A stretch of 64,000 nucleotides of DNA from Imperialibacter sp040222385. Its GTDB lineage: Bacteria > Bacteroidota > Bacteroidia > Cytophagales > Cyclobacteriaceae. The notes under the pieces were generated by a model, which worked only from the letters and a program-made list of their open reading frames with translations, had not been told where the DNA came from and did no database searches. Numbering within the stretch: position 1 is the first letter of the stretch; each line of letters starts with the position of its first letter. The translations under genes and the position numbers were made by a program. Positions 31,107-40,923 of this stretch are shown in pieces. The stretch is taken from assembly GCF_040222385.1 (NCBI RefSeq), contig NZ_JAVKDF010000021.1, forward strand, positions 1 to 64,000. Reading direction: 5' to 3'.

Positions 31107-33464
31107 ATGAGATACCTGCTGCTTTTTAGCCTTTTTTGCGTTACAAGTATCGCCTTTGCTCAATCGAACACTATTTCAGGCTATGTAAGAGACCGTGAAA
31201 CAGGCGAAAGCCTAATCGGTGCCAATGTGTTTGATAAAAGCACCTTGAAGGGCACCACTACCAATCATTTCGGCTATTACACATTACCCCTCTCCTACTC
31301 AGAAGTTCACCTGGTTTTTTCATACGTCGGCTATTTGCCCATCGACACACTCATCAATCTCAATGGCAATGTGGAGCTCTCCATCCGGCTGATCCCACAA
31401 AGCATGCTTGATGAGATAGTGGTGACTGCCGAAGAAGACCTCGTCGACATGCCGCAAATGAGTAGAATCGGCATACCCGTAGACCAGATCAAATCGCTTC
31501 CCGCCCTGGCTGGCGAGGTCGACATTTTTAAAGCATTGCAGCTCATGCCCGGCATTCAGTCCGGTTCCGAAGGCAGCAGTGGCCTGTATGTGCGGGGTGG
31601 CGGACCTGACCAAAACCTCATCCTCCTCGACGGAGTGCCGGTTTACAACGCCTCCCACCTCTTCGGTTTCTTCTCCGTTTTTAATGCGGATGCTATCAAT
31701 AATGTAGAGGTGATAAAAGGTGGGTTTCCTGCCAGATATGGTGGCAGGCTTTCCTCGGTGATTGACATTTCAATGAAAGAGGGCAACAACAGGGAATTGA
31801 AAGGCACCGGGTCTATTGGTCTTATTTCGTCAAAGCTTACGCTGGAAGGCCCGCTGAAAAAAGAAAAGTCCTCGTTCATCATTTCGGCCCGAAGAACTTA
31901 TATCGACATTCTGGCAAGGCCACTCATCAAAGCAACAACAGATGGAGGGGAAACTGCCGGCTACTTTTTTTACGACCTCAACGCCAAGGTCAATTACACC
32001 TTCTCTGACCGGGACAGGATTTACCTCAGTACCTACACGGGTGACGACAAAGCATATGCAAAGAGTAAGGACTTCTATGTGTCGGATAACACAAGGTATG
32101 ACTACAAAGATGAGTTTGGTCTCAAGTGGGGCAATATCACTTCGGCCTTCAGATGGAACCATGTTTTCAGTCCCAAGATATTCAGTAATGTGACGGCCAC
32201 CTACAGCAAGTACCAGTTCGACATCTTCCAGGAATACTATAACAAAACAACCACCCCCACCGAAACTACCGAAGACAGCGGTGCTACCCGGTATTTTTCG
32301 GGCATCCAAGACCTGGCCCTTAAAACAGACTTTGAGTTCACCCCTCATATCGACCATCAGTTGAGAGCAGGGGCCAGTGGCATCCATCACACCTTCAACC
32401 CAGGTATTCTGGCCTATACTGCTTCGAACGATGCAGACACCACACTGGGCTCCAGCAAAACCAGAGGGCTTGAGCTGGCCACCTATTTTGAAGATGACTG
32501 GACTATCTCCAAAGCGATCAGGGTCAATGCGGGAGTTCATTTTTCGGCCTTCAATGTCAATAATATTTGGTACCAAAAAGCGCAACCCCGGATCAACGCC
32601 CGTTATTTGTTCAACAACGGCCTGGCCATTAAAGCTTCTTATGCCACCATGGCGCAGTTCATTCACCTGCTCACCAACAGCAGCATAGGGCTGCCCACAG
32701 ATCTGTGGGTGCCTGCCACCAAAAACATCAAGCCTCAATACTCCTCCCAGGTGGCTATAGGCGTTGCCAAAAACATCACCAAAACCTATGAGGTGAGCAT
32801 TGAGGCATACTACAAGGACATGACCAACCTGATCGAGTACAGCGAAGGTGCCAGCTACCTGGACCCTCAGAAAGACTGGCAAGACAAAGTATCGACAGGC
32901 AATGGAGTGAGTTATGGTACAGAATTGCTTATCCAGAAAAAGACCGGAAGGTTTTCCGGGTGGATAGGTTATACGCTTTCAAGAACGGAAAGAACCTTCC
33001 CAGACTTGAATTTTGGAAAAACCTACCCCTACAAATACGACCGGCGCCACGACGTGAGCCTCGTTGGTATTTATAAACTTCGGGACGACTTTGAGTTCAG
33101 TGCTACCTGGGTGTATGGCACCGGCAATGCTGTGAGTTTACCTGAAGAAAGGTATGCAGGTCAGGGGCAATCGTATAACGCCGGGCCTGGTAGGCCAACC
33201 TATTATTTCTACGATGAGCTACTGTATTACCCATCACGGAATAACTATAGAATGAGGGCTTACCACCGCCTCGATGTGAGTGTAAGTAAGACAAAGAAAA
33301 AAAAGTGGGGGCAGCAAACCTGGTCTTTTGGTGCATACAATGCCTACAGCCGTGCCAACCCTTTCTTTATGGACATTGGCTACGATAGAAGTGGCAACAA
33401 AAAGTTTAAGCAATACAGTTTGTTCCCGATTATCCCATCTGTTCGTTACAACTTTGAATTCTAA
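31107..33464 (+). CDS. TonB-dependent outer-membrane receptor with carboxypeptidase-regulatory-like domain
   Basis: 785 residues: signal peptide (1-18), carboxypeptidase-regulatory-like domain (about 22-105, ISGYVRDRETGESLIGANVF), plug (about 115-230, LYVRGGGPDQNLILLDGVPVYN) and a 22-strand barrel ending SVRYNFEF with the terminal aromatic. It is shorter than SusC proteins and lacks a SusD partner; its partner is instead the DUF4249 lipoprotein encoded 3 bases downstream. It imports an unknown ligand with TonB energy. A 350-codon antisense frame inside it is a shadow. Confidence 0.92.
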   Translation: MRYLLLFSLFCVTSIAFAQSNTISGYVRDRETGESLIGANVFDKSTLKGTTTNHFGYYTLPLSYSEVHLVFSYVGYLPIDTLINLNGNVELSIRLIPQSMLDEIVVTAEEDLVDMPQMSRIGIPVDQIKSLPALAGEVDIFKALQLMPGIQSGSEGSSGLYVRGGGPDQNLILLDGVPVYNASHLFGFFSVFNADAINNVEVIKGGFPARYGGRLSSVIDISMKEGNNRELKGTGSIGLISSKLTLEGPLKKEKSSFIISARRTYIDILARPLIKATTDGGETAGYFFYDLNAKVNYTFSDRDRIYLSTYTGDDKAYAKSKDFYVSDNTRYDYKDEFGLKWGNITSAFRWNHVFSPKIFSNVTATYSKYQFDIFQEYYNKTTTPTETTEDSGATRYFSGIQDLALKTDFEFTPHIDHQLRAGASGIHHTFNPGILAYTASNDADTTLGSSKTRGLELATYFEDDWTISKAIRVNAGVHFSAFNVNNIWYQKAQPRINARYLFNNGLAIKASYATMAQFIHLLTNSSIGLPTDLWVPATKNIKPQYSSQVAIGVAKNITKTYEVSIEAYYKDMTNLIEYSEGASYLDPQKDWQDKVSTGNGVSYGTELLIQKKTGRFSGWIGYTLSRTERTFPDLNFGKTYPYKYDRRHDVSLVGIYKLRDDFEFSATWVYGTGNAVSLPEERYAGQGQSYNAGPGRPTYYFYDELLYYPSRNNYRMRAYHRLDVSVSKTKKKKWGQQTWSFGAYNAYSRANPFFMDIGYDRSGNKKFKQYSLFPIIPSVRYNFEF

Positions 33465-33467
33465 ACT

Positions 33468-34373
33468 ATGAGATATTTATTCGTCCTACTCGCAGTTTGT
33501 GCAATATCGTGTGAAGTTGTGGTTGATGTGGATATTCCTATTAAACCCGCTTCCATCACAGTTCATAGCACTATCAACCCCGACAGCACTTTTCAGGTGC
33601 AACTTACTGCTAGCCAAAATATCCTGAGCAACAATCAGTTTTCGGCAATACCGGAAGCAACTGTCAATATCTATGAGGGTGAGATTCTTGTGGAAACCCT
33701 CGTGCAGAATAGCGAAGGTGGCTACAAGGGCACATTAAGACCTTTAAAGGGGCACACATATACCATTGAAGCATCGAAAACCAACTACAAAACTGTAACT
33801 GCCACTGACGTCGTTCCCAGCCAAAATGTGAATCTCAACAAAGTAACATTCGCCAAAAACGCTAATGACGAGTATAACCAGCAGCAATACAGCATGACGA
33901 TTGAATTCGACGATCCAAAAGGCGAAAATTATTATGAAATCGGCTTGTACGGACCGGAGTTGCGTTATGAACGGGACGAAGATACCGGAGAGTATGTTGT
34001 TGTTGATACTGTGATGATTCAATACCCTATTGATAGCGAAGATGGAATCTTCACGGTTGAGCAATATTACTCGGATCGATTCTGGACTTTTTCCGATGAT
34101 GTTGTAGACGGCAAAACAGTTAAAATCAATTTCAACACCTATATCTACCCGTTTTGGAATGAGACAGTTGATGAAGTGGAAGTTTTGGTTGCCGTGCGGG
34201 AGATATCCTATTCTATGTTCAAGTACAAGCAAACGGCCAATCTTCAACGATCATTGGACGGAGACCCCTTCGCCGAGCCAGTGCCTGTCTACAACAACGT
34301 TAAGAATGGCTACGGGGTGTTTGGCGCCTATCAACAGACAACAAGCACAGTTACAGTTCGCAAAGAAGAGTAG
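33468..34373 (+). CDS. DUF4249 lipoprotein
   Basis: 301 residues. The signal peptide ends in a lipobox AISC with Cys15. The body is beta-rich: an Ig- or carboxypeptidase-regulatory-like first half (ITVHSTINPDSTFQVQLTAS, ATVNIYEGEILVETL) and a DUF4249-type second half. These lipoproteins are regularly encoded after a TonB receptor of the same kind and are thought to sit on the outer membrane and help substrate capture; this is inference. It is in one operon with the receptor. Confidence 0.88.
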   Translation: MRYLFVLLAVCAISCEVVVDVDIPIKPASITVHSTINPDSTFQVQLTASQNILSNNQFSAIPEATVNIYEGEILVETLVQNSEGGYKGTLRPLKGHTYTIEASKTNYKTVTATDVVPSQNVNLNKVTFAKNANDEYNQQQYSMTIEFDDPKGENYYEIGLYGPELRYERDEDTGEYVVVDTVMIQYPIDSEDGIFTVEQYYSDRFWTFSDDVVDGKTVKINFNTYIYPFWNETVDEVEVLVAVREISYSMFKYKQTANLQRSLDGDPFAEPVPVYNNVKNGYGVFGAYQQTTSTVTVRKEE

Positions 34374-34506
34374 TCCGACCCGAAACGGCACTTATTCAGT
34401 ATCCAGTCAGGGGGCAAACCTCCTGCTTGCTGCAATACCTGATTTAGAACTAGTCTTACTTGCTCACCTTCGCTATTCTGGCTACCTTTCTACCTGAATT
34501 CTTCTT

Positions 34507-37500
34507 ATGAGAGCCAAGCTAATCACCCTCATTGCAATAGCATTTACCTGCTTTCAGGCAGAGGCTGCCAACGACCCAGAAAAGGACACCACCGAAATAC
34601 TAACTGAAATAGAAATTCAGATGCTGAAAGCAGATTCGCTGAAGCAGATGAATCAGTTTGAGCTGGCGCTGGAGTATTGGGAATTTGTGTTGACCGACTT
34701 CACCAGCAGCCATATAAATCGGCTGAGAGCGCTTAACGAGAGTGCAGACTTGTATAGGGAACTTGACTTAAAAACTAAAAGCAAAGACCGGTTAACGGAG
34801 GCCAGGGCGCAACTTCCCTCCAACACAGAACATAAAAACCTCAGAAGTGAAAACTTGCTCTTTTGGGGAAGGTATTACAGTGACTCCAACCAAAAAGACT
34901 CTGCGCTGCAAAGCTTTAGGAATGCTGCATTTTTAGCAGAAGAGATAAATGACAACAAGCTCAAATTCCTCAGCTGGGTTGAGCTTGGCAATTTTTACAG
35001 AAACACCGTCAACAACGACTTAGCGGCTGTCTATTACTACAACAAAGCCGTCTCCCTATCGGAAGAAGGTAAAGTTAACATGCCAATCATTGAAGCTCGT
35101 ACGAGCTTTGCAATGGCGGAGACTGCCAATGAATTGAATGAAAAAGAAAAGGCCATTGATTACAGTCAGGAAGCCCTTCATCTAATGGACTCGTTGGAAG
35201 CGTCTGTACATTATGATTTTATTGCCAATCTGAATTTCCTGATGGCGACCCTCTATATTGGGTTGAACGAACCTGAAGATGCCATCAAGCACCTAACCCG
35301 GGCTATTGATCTCCGTAAAACCTATAGCCCCGAAGATCAAACTTACAATAAGACCTACTACTACCCCACTCTGTCGATGGCCTATGAGGCTACACACTCG
35401 TTCGATTCGGCAATTTTGATAGAAGAACGCTTAAGCTCGCTAACGTCATCAGACGACATCAATACCAGACTGGAAACGCAATACAGGCTTGCCGCTCTTT
35501 ACCTCAAGCAAGGAGACCTATTACAGGCTAACAAGCTTAGCTCTGCGTACCTCAAATATCATATAGCAAATTCTGCGCCTTCAAGTCCGGAAGTTTTCAA
35601 AGCACTTATAGCCAGGGCCGACTACTTTTTCGCCGCCAATTTGCCCGATTCGGCTTTCCACTTTTACACCCGAAGTTTGAAAACAATTGATGGAGGTCTT
35701 ACCATTGACAATTTGGCTGAAAAAGTAAGCGAAGCACAAATACCAGCACATTTACTACCACGAATTATGGCTGCTATGGAAAAAATTGCCATTGCCATCG
35801 TGAGTGAGGAGTATGTTTCGACAGAAAGACTGACCAATGGCTTGAGCATGCTGGAAGCGACACTGGAATATACGAGATACAACTCACCCTACGGCCTCCC
35901 TGATGAGCAGGTAGTTCTGGACAGAATAGCTAGCTTTCATCTCTTGACTGAATATGCACTTGGTGCGTCGTATCAGCTCTACGAGCGAACCAGAGAGAAA
36001 TTATACTGGACAAAAGCGTTGCAGCTCATAGAAAATGACAAGCTCATACGCATTCGAAAAGAAGCTGCGGAGGCTATGTTCCTCAACAAAGCAGGACTTC
36101 CCGATTCACTGGAGTCAACTTTCGCCGATCTCAACCAAGAAATATTGGATCGTATTGACGAACTGGAGCTCGCCATCAACGACGTTGAAAGAGTAACCAG
36201 AGAGGATTTATTGATTGAAAGCTTTGGCAAAATGGTGAGTTGGAGGGCAAAAGCGCAAAATTATATGAAGAACAGTAGCACAGAGTATTCACTGTTCGAT
36301 GATGTTACCTTCATGGACTTCCACAACCATTCTAACATTCACCTAATCGAATATTTTTATGGAGTTCGTCACGTGTATGGACTCAGCGTAAGTGACTCAT
36401 CCAGCATGTTCATTGAAAATGAAGTAAATCCTGAGTTTGAAGCCAAAATACAACGATTCCTGTCGCATTTTTGGATCACACCATCCGAATTTTCCCAGGA
36501 TGAAATGGTTGACTTTATTGAAAGCTCGAACATTCTGTATAATGAGATCGTAGCACCATTGCTTCCAAACCTACCAAGCGAAAAAACGATTGTTTTGGCT
36601 CCTGACGGGCTCATTAAATTGATCCCCTTCGAGACGCTGCTAGTAGAAGTACCTTCCAATCCAACAGGCTATAACACTTTGCCCTATCTCGTCAAATATA
36701 CCTCGATCTCGTATATTACTTCGGCTGAAATGCTTCTCGATCACCCTCCGGTATTGCCAAAACACAATTCCCAATTGACCTCATTTGCATTGAAAAGCAG
36801 GTACAACACCAGCGACACAACCTCCAGCTACATCATGCAGGAAATCAAAAACTCCAGGCTCTATTTTGAGGGCTTGACGTTTCGGGGTGAGCAGGCAACA
36901 AAAGATGCCTTCATCAGAATAGCTCCCCGATTTGAAATTCTCTATCTGTTGATTCACGGTGATGCGATTGACTATCCCAAGCTAATATTCAACCCGGGAA
37001 AAACCACTAATATCGAACGAAACCTTTATAGCCACGAGATTTATAATCTTGACCTATCAGGCAATGTCATTGTATTAACTTCGACAGAGACAGGCATGGG
37101 GCTGATACCGCACGGAGAGGCGGTTATTAGTATGGTGAGAGCTTTCCTGTCTGCCGGCAGTGGCACGGTGGTTTTAGGCCTCTGGGAAGCCCACGACGAG
37201 CACAGCAAAAATATTATAGGCAGCTTTTTCAAAAAGCTGTCTCTGGGAAACAACACACTTCAAGCGCTGAGGGATGCCAAACTTGAGTACTTGTCTACCG
37301 CTGACAAGCTGTCGGCCCACCCTCACAACTGGGCAGAACTTATTTCGTATGGAGAACCCGTGCAGGTAACCACAGAGAAGGACAACGCATACCTTATGTG
37401 GGTGCTTCTTTTTTTCTTTATCCTCCCAATTCTCGTCACTATCTCATCTGTAAGAGAGAAATACATCGACAAAATAGAAGCTGAAGACAATGCCCGGCAA

Positions 37501-37515
37501 CAGGTTCACCACTAG
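34507..37515 (+). CDS. secreted TPR-CHAT protein lacking the catalytic cysteine
   Basis: 1002 residues: signal peptide (1-20), helical TPR-type repeats (about 40-400), a helical linker, a CHAT domain (about 655-940) and a C-terminal membrane helix (about 961-980). CHAT is a caspase-like peptidase fold. The histidine is present (LLIHGDAID, His817), but the LSACETG box reads LTSTETG, with Thr860 where the catalytic Cys belongs. The only Cys of the whole chain is Cys15 in the signal peptide, so a cysteine-peptidase activity is excluded. It follows the TonB/DUF4249 pair by 133 bp, same strand. Confidence 0.85.
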   Translation: MRAKLITLIAIAFTCFQAEAANDPEKDTTEILTEIEIQMLKADSLKQMNQFELALEYWEFVLTDFTSSHINRLRALNESADLYRELDLKTKSKDRLTEARAQLPSNTEHKNLRSENLLFWGRYYSDSNQKDSALQSFRNAAFLAEEINDNKLKFLSWVELGNFYRNTVNNDLAAVYYYNKAVSLSEEGKVNMPIIEARTSFAMAETANELNEKEKAIDYSQEALHLMDSLEASVHYDFIANLNFLMATLYIGLNEPEDAIKHLTRAIDLRKTYSPEDQTYNKTYYYPTLSMAYEATHSFDSAILIEERLSSLTSSDDINTRLETQYRLAALYLKQGDLLQANKLSSAYLKYHIANSAPSSPEVFKALIARADYFFAANLPDSAFHFYTRSLKTIDGGLTIDNLAEKVSEAQIPAHLLPRIMAAMEKIAIAIVSEEYVSTERLTNGLSMLEATLEYTRYNSPYGLPDEQVVLDRIASFHLLTEYALGASYQLYERTREKLYWTKALQLIENDKLIRIRKEAAEAMFLNKAGLPDSLESTFADLNQEILDRIDELELAINDVERVTREDLLIESFGKMVSWRAKAQNYMKNSSTEYSLFDDVTFMDFHNHSNIHLIEYFYGVRHVYGLSVSDSSSMFIENEVNPEFEAKIQRFLSHFWITPSEFSQDEMVDFIESSNILYNEIVAPLLPNLPSEKTIVLAPDGLIKLIPFETLLVEVPSNPTGYNTLPYLVKYTSISYITSAEMLLDHPPVLPKHNSQLTSFALKSRYNTSDTTSSYIMQEIKNSRLYFEGLTFRGEQATKDAFIRIAPRFEILYLLIHGDAIDYPKLIFNPGKTTNIERNLYSHEIYNLDLSGNVIVLTSTETGMGLIPHGEAVISMVRAFLSAGSGTVVLGLWEAHDEHSKNIIGSFFKKLSLGNNTLQALRDAKLEYLSTADKLSAHPHNWAELISYGEPVQVTTEKDNAYLMWVLLFFFILPILVTISSVREKYIDKIEAEDNARQQVHH

Positions 37516-39047
37516 TGAACTTCCTTCATCCATTTCTTCAGCCAGGGACTCAGCACCACCACCAGCAGCGCAAAGCCAAATGACACGTAGGCGATCTTTT
37601 CGAAGCCGTTGAGGTACACATCAAGCGTGTCCCAACCGCCTACCTGATCGGCCGACTGGCTCGATTCAATGGCAAGATACTCTCCAACAATCCCGCCGAT
37701 CTGAAACGCAAAAGCGGATGACATGAACCAAACACCCATCATAAACGACTTGATTTTGAGAGGTGAAAGGCTGGTTATTTTTGAAAGACCAACAGGCGAC
37801 ATGAAGAGTTCTCCTGTAGAAATGAACAGGTACATGACTACAAGAAAAATAAAGGGAACGAACCCATTGTCATCCGCAAAACTCTTGCTCAAGCTGATAA
37901 TGAAAAAACCGACGCCCAGCTGGGCAAGCCCCATAGCAAATTTATAGGGCGTTCTTGGGTTCTTTCCTTTTTTCGAAAGCCACATCCACACAACCGGCAT
38001 CACCATTGAAAACACAACTATAAAGAATGGATTCAGTGAGTTGGTGCCGGCTGCATCCATCCACACCAGGTTCACATTTCTGGCGGCAAACAATGTAATA
38101 ATGCTGCCCGATAATTCATGAAAACCCCAAAAGAAAGACATAAACATGGTGAGGAAAACAGCCACGACCAGCTTCTGCCATTCCTCCTTTGGAAGCTTAA
38201 TACTTACCCAAACCAGGTACCCGATGATCACAATCAACAGAAGATAAAAGAAGAGTCTTACTATTGATCCTTCAAAAATGTTCCCAATGGTGTAAATAGT
38301 GTAGTCGGAGATCATTAGTGTGATCACAGGAACGGCAGCAAATGACAAAAGAGGCACCCAAACACCGACCTTCAACCCTGCCCACTTTTTTTCTAGTTTT
38401 TCTGGTAGCAAGGGATATCCCTTATCACCGAACACTCCGCTTCGGGAGCCATAGACAAATGTAACAAGCCCTAACACCATCCCCACGCCTGCCGCACCAA
38501 AACCGTAGTGCCAGCCATAGGCGCTTGCAAGCCACGCACACAGCAGCGGCGCTGTGAAGGCGCCGATATTGATCCCCATGTAGAAGATGGTAAAACCGCC
38601 GTCCTGTCTGGGATCATTTTTTTCATAAAGCGTGCCTACAAAAGTTGAGATGTTTGACTTGAAATATCCCGTGCCGATGATGATTAAAGCAAGGCCAGCA
38701 AAAAAAGTTACCTGATTGTCGATGGCCAAAACGAAATGGCCGATTGACATCATGATCCCGCCAAGAATAATCGACTTTCTGTTACCTAAAAGAGCATCTG
38801 ACACCCTACCGCCAAGCACGGTACTTGCATAGACCAGACTTCCGTAGGAAGCATAAATAATAATCGAACGGGTATCTCTGTCTGCAAACGCTTCGAACAA
38901 CTTATTGACCATGTAGAGCGTCAGCAACGCCCGCATGCCATAAAAGCTAAAACGCTCCCATAGCTCAGCAAAAAACAGATAAAATAACCCTTTAGGATGG
39001 CCAAACATTTGTGGCGTTGCGGTACTCGCAGAATCATTATTTGACAT
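37512..39047 (-). CDS. proton-dependent oligopeptide transporter (POT/PTR family)
   Basis: 511 residues with about 12-14 membrane helices. The family signature ELWERFSFYGMRALLTLYM (ExxERF) is at the start, and GYFKSNISTFVGTLYEKND and FTIFYMGINIGAF match the two PTR2 signatures. It imports di- and tripeptides with protons. The stop codon interlocks with that of the CHAT gene over four bases. It diverges from pckA across 191 bp. Confidence 0.93.
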   Translation of the reverse strand: MSNNDSASTATPQMFGHPKGLFYLFFAELWERFSFYGMRALLTLYMVNKLFEAFADRDTRSIIIYASYGSLVYASTVLGGRVSDALLGNRKSIILGGIMMSIGHFVLAIDNQVTFFAGLALIIIGTGYFKSNISTFVGTLYEKNDPRQDGGFTIFYMGINIGAFTAPLLCAWLASAYGWHYGFGAAGVGMVLGLVTFVYGSRSGVFGDKGYPLLPEKLEKKWAGLKVGVWVPLLSFAAVPVITLMISDYTIYTIGNIFEGSIVRLFFYLLLIVIIGYLVWVSIKLPKEEWQKLVVAVFLTMFMSFFWGFHELSGSIITLFAARNVNLVWMDAAGTNSLNPFFIVVFSMVMPVVWMWLSKKGKNPRTPYKFAMGLAQLGVGFFIISLSKSFADDNGFVPFIFLVVMYLFISTGELFMSPVGLSKITSLSPLKIKSFMMGVWFMSSAFAFQIGGIVGEYLAIESSQSADQVGGWDTLDVYLNGFEKIAYVSFGFALLVVVLSPWLKKWMKEVH

Positions 39048-39238
39048 ATGCTTCTTCTTTTTCTCGAGGTAAAAAACCTAAATTGCAATCGTTTTCGGTG
39101 GGTAAAATTAACGCAAGTAATGAAAATATTGCCTACATACAAAACCTGCAAATAATCTGTTGCCGAGCTGACAATCGTCAACATTTTTGACTGAAGAGAT
39201 AGTTACATTGAATACAACATATAACCCAAAAATTCCTT

Positions 39239-40873
39239 ATGCAAGATGTAATCTCAAAAGCCCCTGAAGTTTTTACATGGGAGCCACATTCCGGGTCGCC
39301 GATGGAAAAACTCCAACGCACGGCTAAAGAACTAAAATGGAACCTCAGCCCGGCCGAGTTGATTGAGGAAGCACTGTCGAATCAGGAAGGTCACCTCACC
39401 AGTACTGGAGCGTTTATGTGCGACACAGGCCAGTTTACAGGTAGGTCTCCGAAGGATAGGTTTATTGTGAAAGACGAAAAAACGGAGAAGACGGTCTGGT
39501 GGGGAGATATCAACATCCCTATCTCAGAAGCCCATTTCGAGAAGCTATATTATAAGATGGTCACCTTTCTGGAAGGAAAGAAGGTTTACATAAGGGACGC
39601 TTACGCAGGAGCCGACAAAGACTACCAACTAAATCTGCGAATCGTGAATACCCTTGCTTGGCAAAATCTATTCTGCCACAACATGTTCCTTCGCCCAACA
39701 AAGGATGAACTCAAAAACTTTGCTCCCAATTTCACCATCATTTGTATCCCGGAATTCAAAGCCGACCCCAAAACTGATGGTGTCAGGCAGGAAAACTTTG
39801 CCATCCTCAACATGAGCAAAAAAGTGATTCTGATAGGCGGCACAGCGTACGCCGGGGAAATGAAAAAAGGTGTTTTCTCAGTTTTGAATTACCTGCTGCC
39901 ACACGACCACCACGTGCTGTCGATGCACTGTAGCGCCAATATTGGCAAAGAAGGAGACACAGCTATCTTTTTCGGCCTGTCCGGCACAGGCAAAACCACC
40001 CTCTCAGCTGATCCTGAAAGGATGTTGATTGGCGATGACGAGCATGGCTGGACAGACAAGACAGTTTTCAATTTTGAAGGCGGATGCTACGCTAAAGTCA
40101 TTAATTTAACCCGGGACGAAGAGCCCGAGATATGGGATGCCATATCGTTTGGTGCCATTGTAGAGAACACCAGGTTCTTTCCCGGCACGCACGAAGTTGA
40201 CTACATGGACAAAACGGTCACGCAGAACACCCGAACAGCCTATCCTATTAGTCACATAAAAAGTGCTGTTTCTCCTTCTATTGGAGGCATTCCGAAGAAT
40301 ATATTTTTCTTAACAGCTGATGCTTTTGGTGTGTTACCTCCTATTTCCAGGCTTACCAAAGGACAGGCTATGTATCATTTCATCTCAGGGTATACGGCAA
40401 AGGTTGCTGGTACTGAGACGGGCGTCACCGAACCACAAATGGTATTCTCGGCATGTTTTGGTGCTCCGTTCATGCCCTTGCACCCTACAGCCTATGCAGA
40501 AATGCTTGGAGAAAAAATGGATAAGCACCAGGTCAATATTTGGTTGATAAATACAGGTTGGACAGGCGGCCCCTTCGGCGTTGGCGAACGCATGAAGCTC
40601 AAATACACAAGAGCGATGATCTCGGCGGCACTTGAAGGCAACCTCGACCAAGTGGCTTACAAGCCCCATAGTATATTTGGCACCCTCATTCCTCTGGAAT
40701 GCGCCGGAGTACCCTACCAGGTGCTTAGTCCAAGGCAGACATGGAATGATGATGAAAGGTATTATAAAAAGGCCAATGAGCTGGCAAGAGCCTTTGTCGA
40801 TAATTTCAAAAAGTATGAGAGCTTTGCCAACAGGGAAATCCTCGAAGGGGCTCCTAAACCCAACGATAGTTAA
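39239..40873 (+). CDS. pckA: phosphoenolpyruvate carboxykinase (ATP)
   Basis: 544 residues, normal length. It turns oxaloacetate and ATP into phosphoenolpyruvate for gluconeogenesis. Seen directly are the Walker A/P-loop GLSGTGKTTLS, the metal-binding IGDDEHGW, the RSPKDRF substrate-binding segment and NTGWTGGPFGVGERM. A strong terminator follows at 40893, on whose T-run the next gene starts. Confidence 0.96.
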   Translation: MQDVISKAPEVFTWEPHSGSPMEKLQRTAKELKWNLSPAELIEEALSNQEGHLTSTGAFMCDTGQFTGRSPKDRFIVKDEKTEKTVWWGDINIPISEAHFEKLYYKMVTFLEGKKVYIRDAYAGADKDYQLNLRIVNTLAWQNLFCHNMFLRPTKDELKNFAPNFTIICIPEFKADPKTDGVRQENFAILNMSKKVILIGGTAYAGEMKKGVFSVLNYLLPHDHHVLSMHCSANIGKEGDTAIFFGLSGTGKTTLSADPERMLIGDDEHGWTDKTVFNFEGGCYAKVINLTRDEEPEIWDAISFGAIVENTRFFPGTHEVDYMDKTVTQNTRTAYPISHIKSAVSPSIGGIPKNIFFLTADAFGVLPPISRLTKGQAMYHFISGYTAKVAGTETGVTEPQMVFSACFGAPFMPLHPTAYAEMLGEKMDKHQVNIWLINTGWTGGPFGVGERMKLKYTRAMISAALEGNLDQVAYKPHSIFGTLIPLECAGVPYQVLSPRQTWNDDERYYKKANELARAFVDNFKKYESFANREILEGAPKPNDS

Positions 40874-40892
40874 CACCAAAAAATGTAATTTG

Positions 40893-40923
40893 AAGCCCTT
40901 TTGAAATCAAAAGGGCTTTTTTT
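40893..40923 (+). terminator. terminator after pckA, abutting the next start codon
   Basis: AAGCCCTTTTGA (40893-40904) and TCAAAAGGGCTT (40907-40918) form a perfect 12-bp stem with a 2-base loop, followed by T to 40923. The ATG of the M23 gene is at 40924. Confidence 0.9.

Noticed and set aside
31830..32882. 350-codon antisense ORF inside the TonB receptor
   Set aside because: It is a shadow of the receptor's codon pattern; no domain and no promoter.
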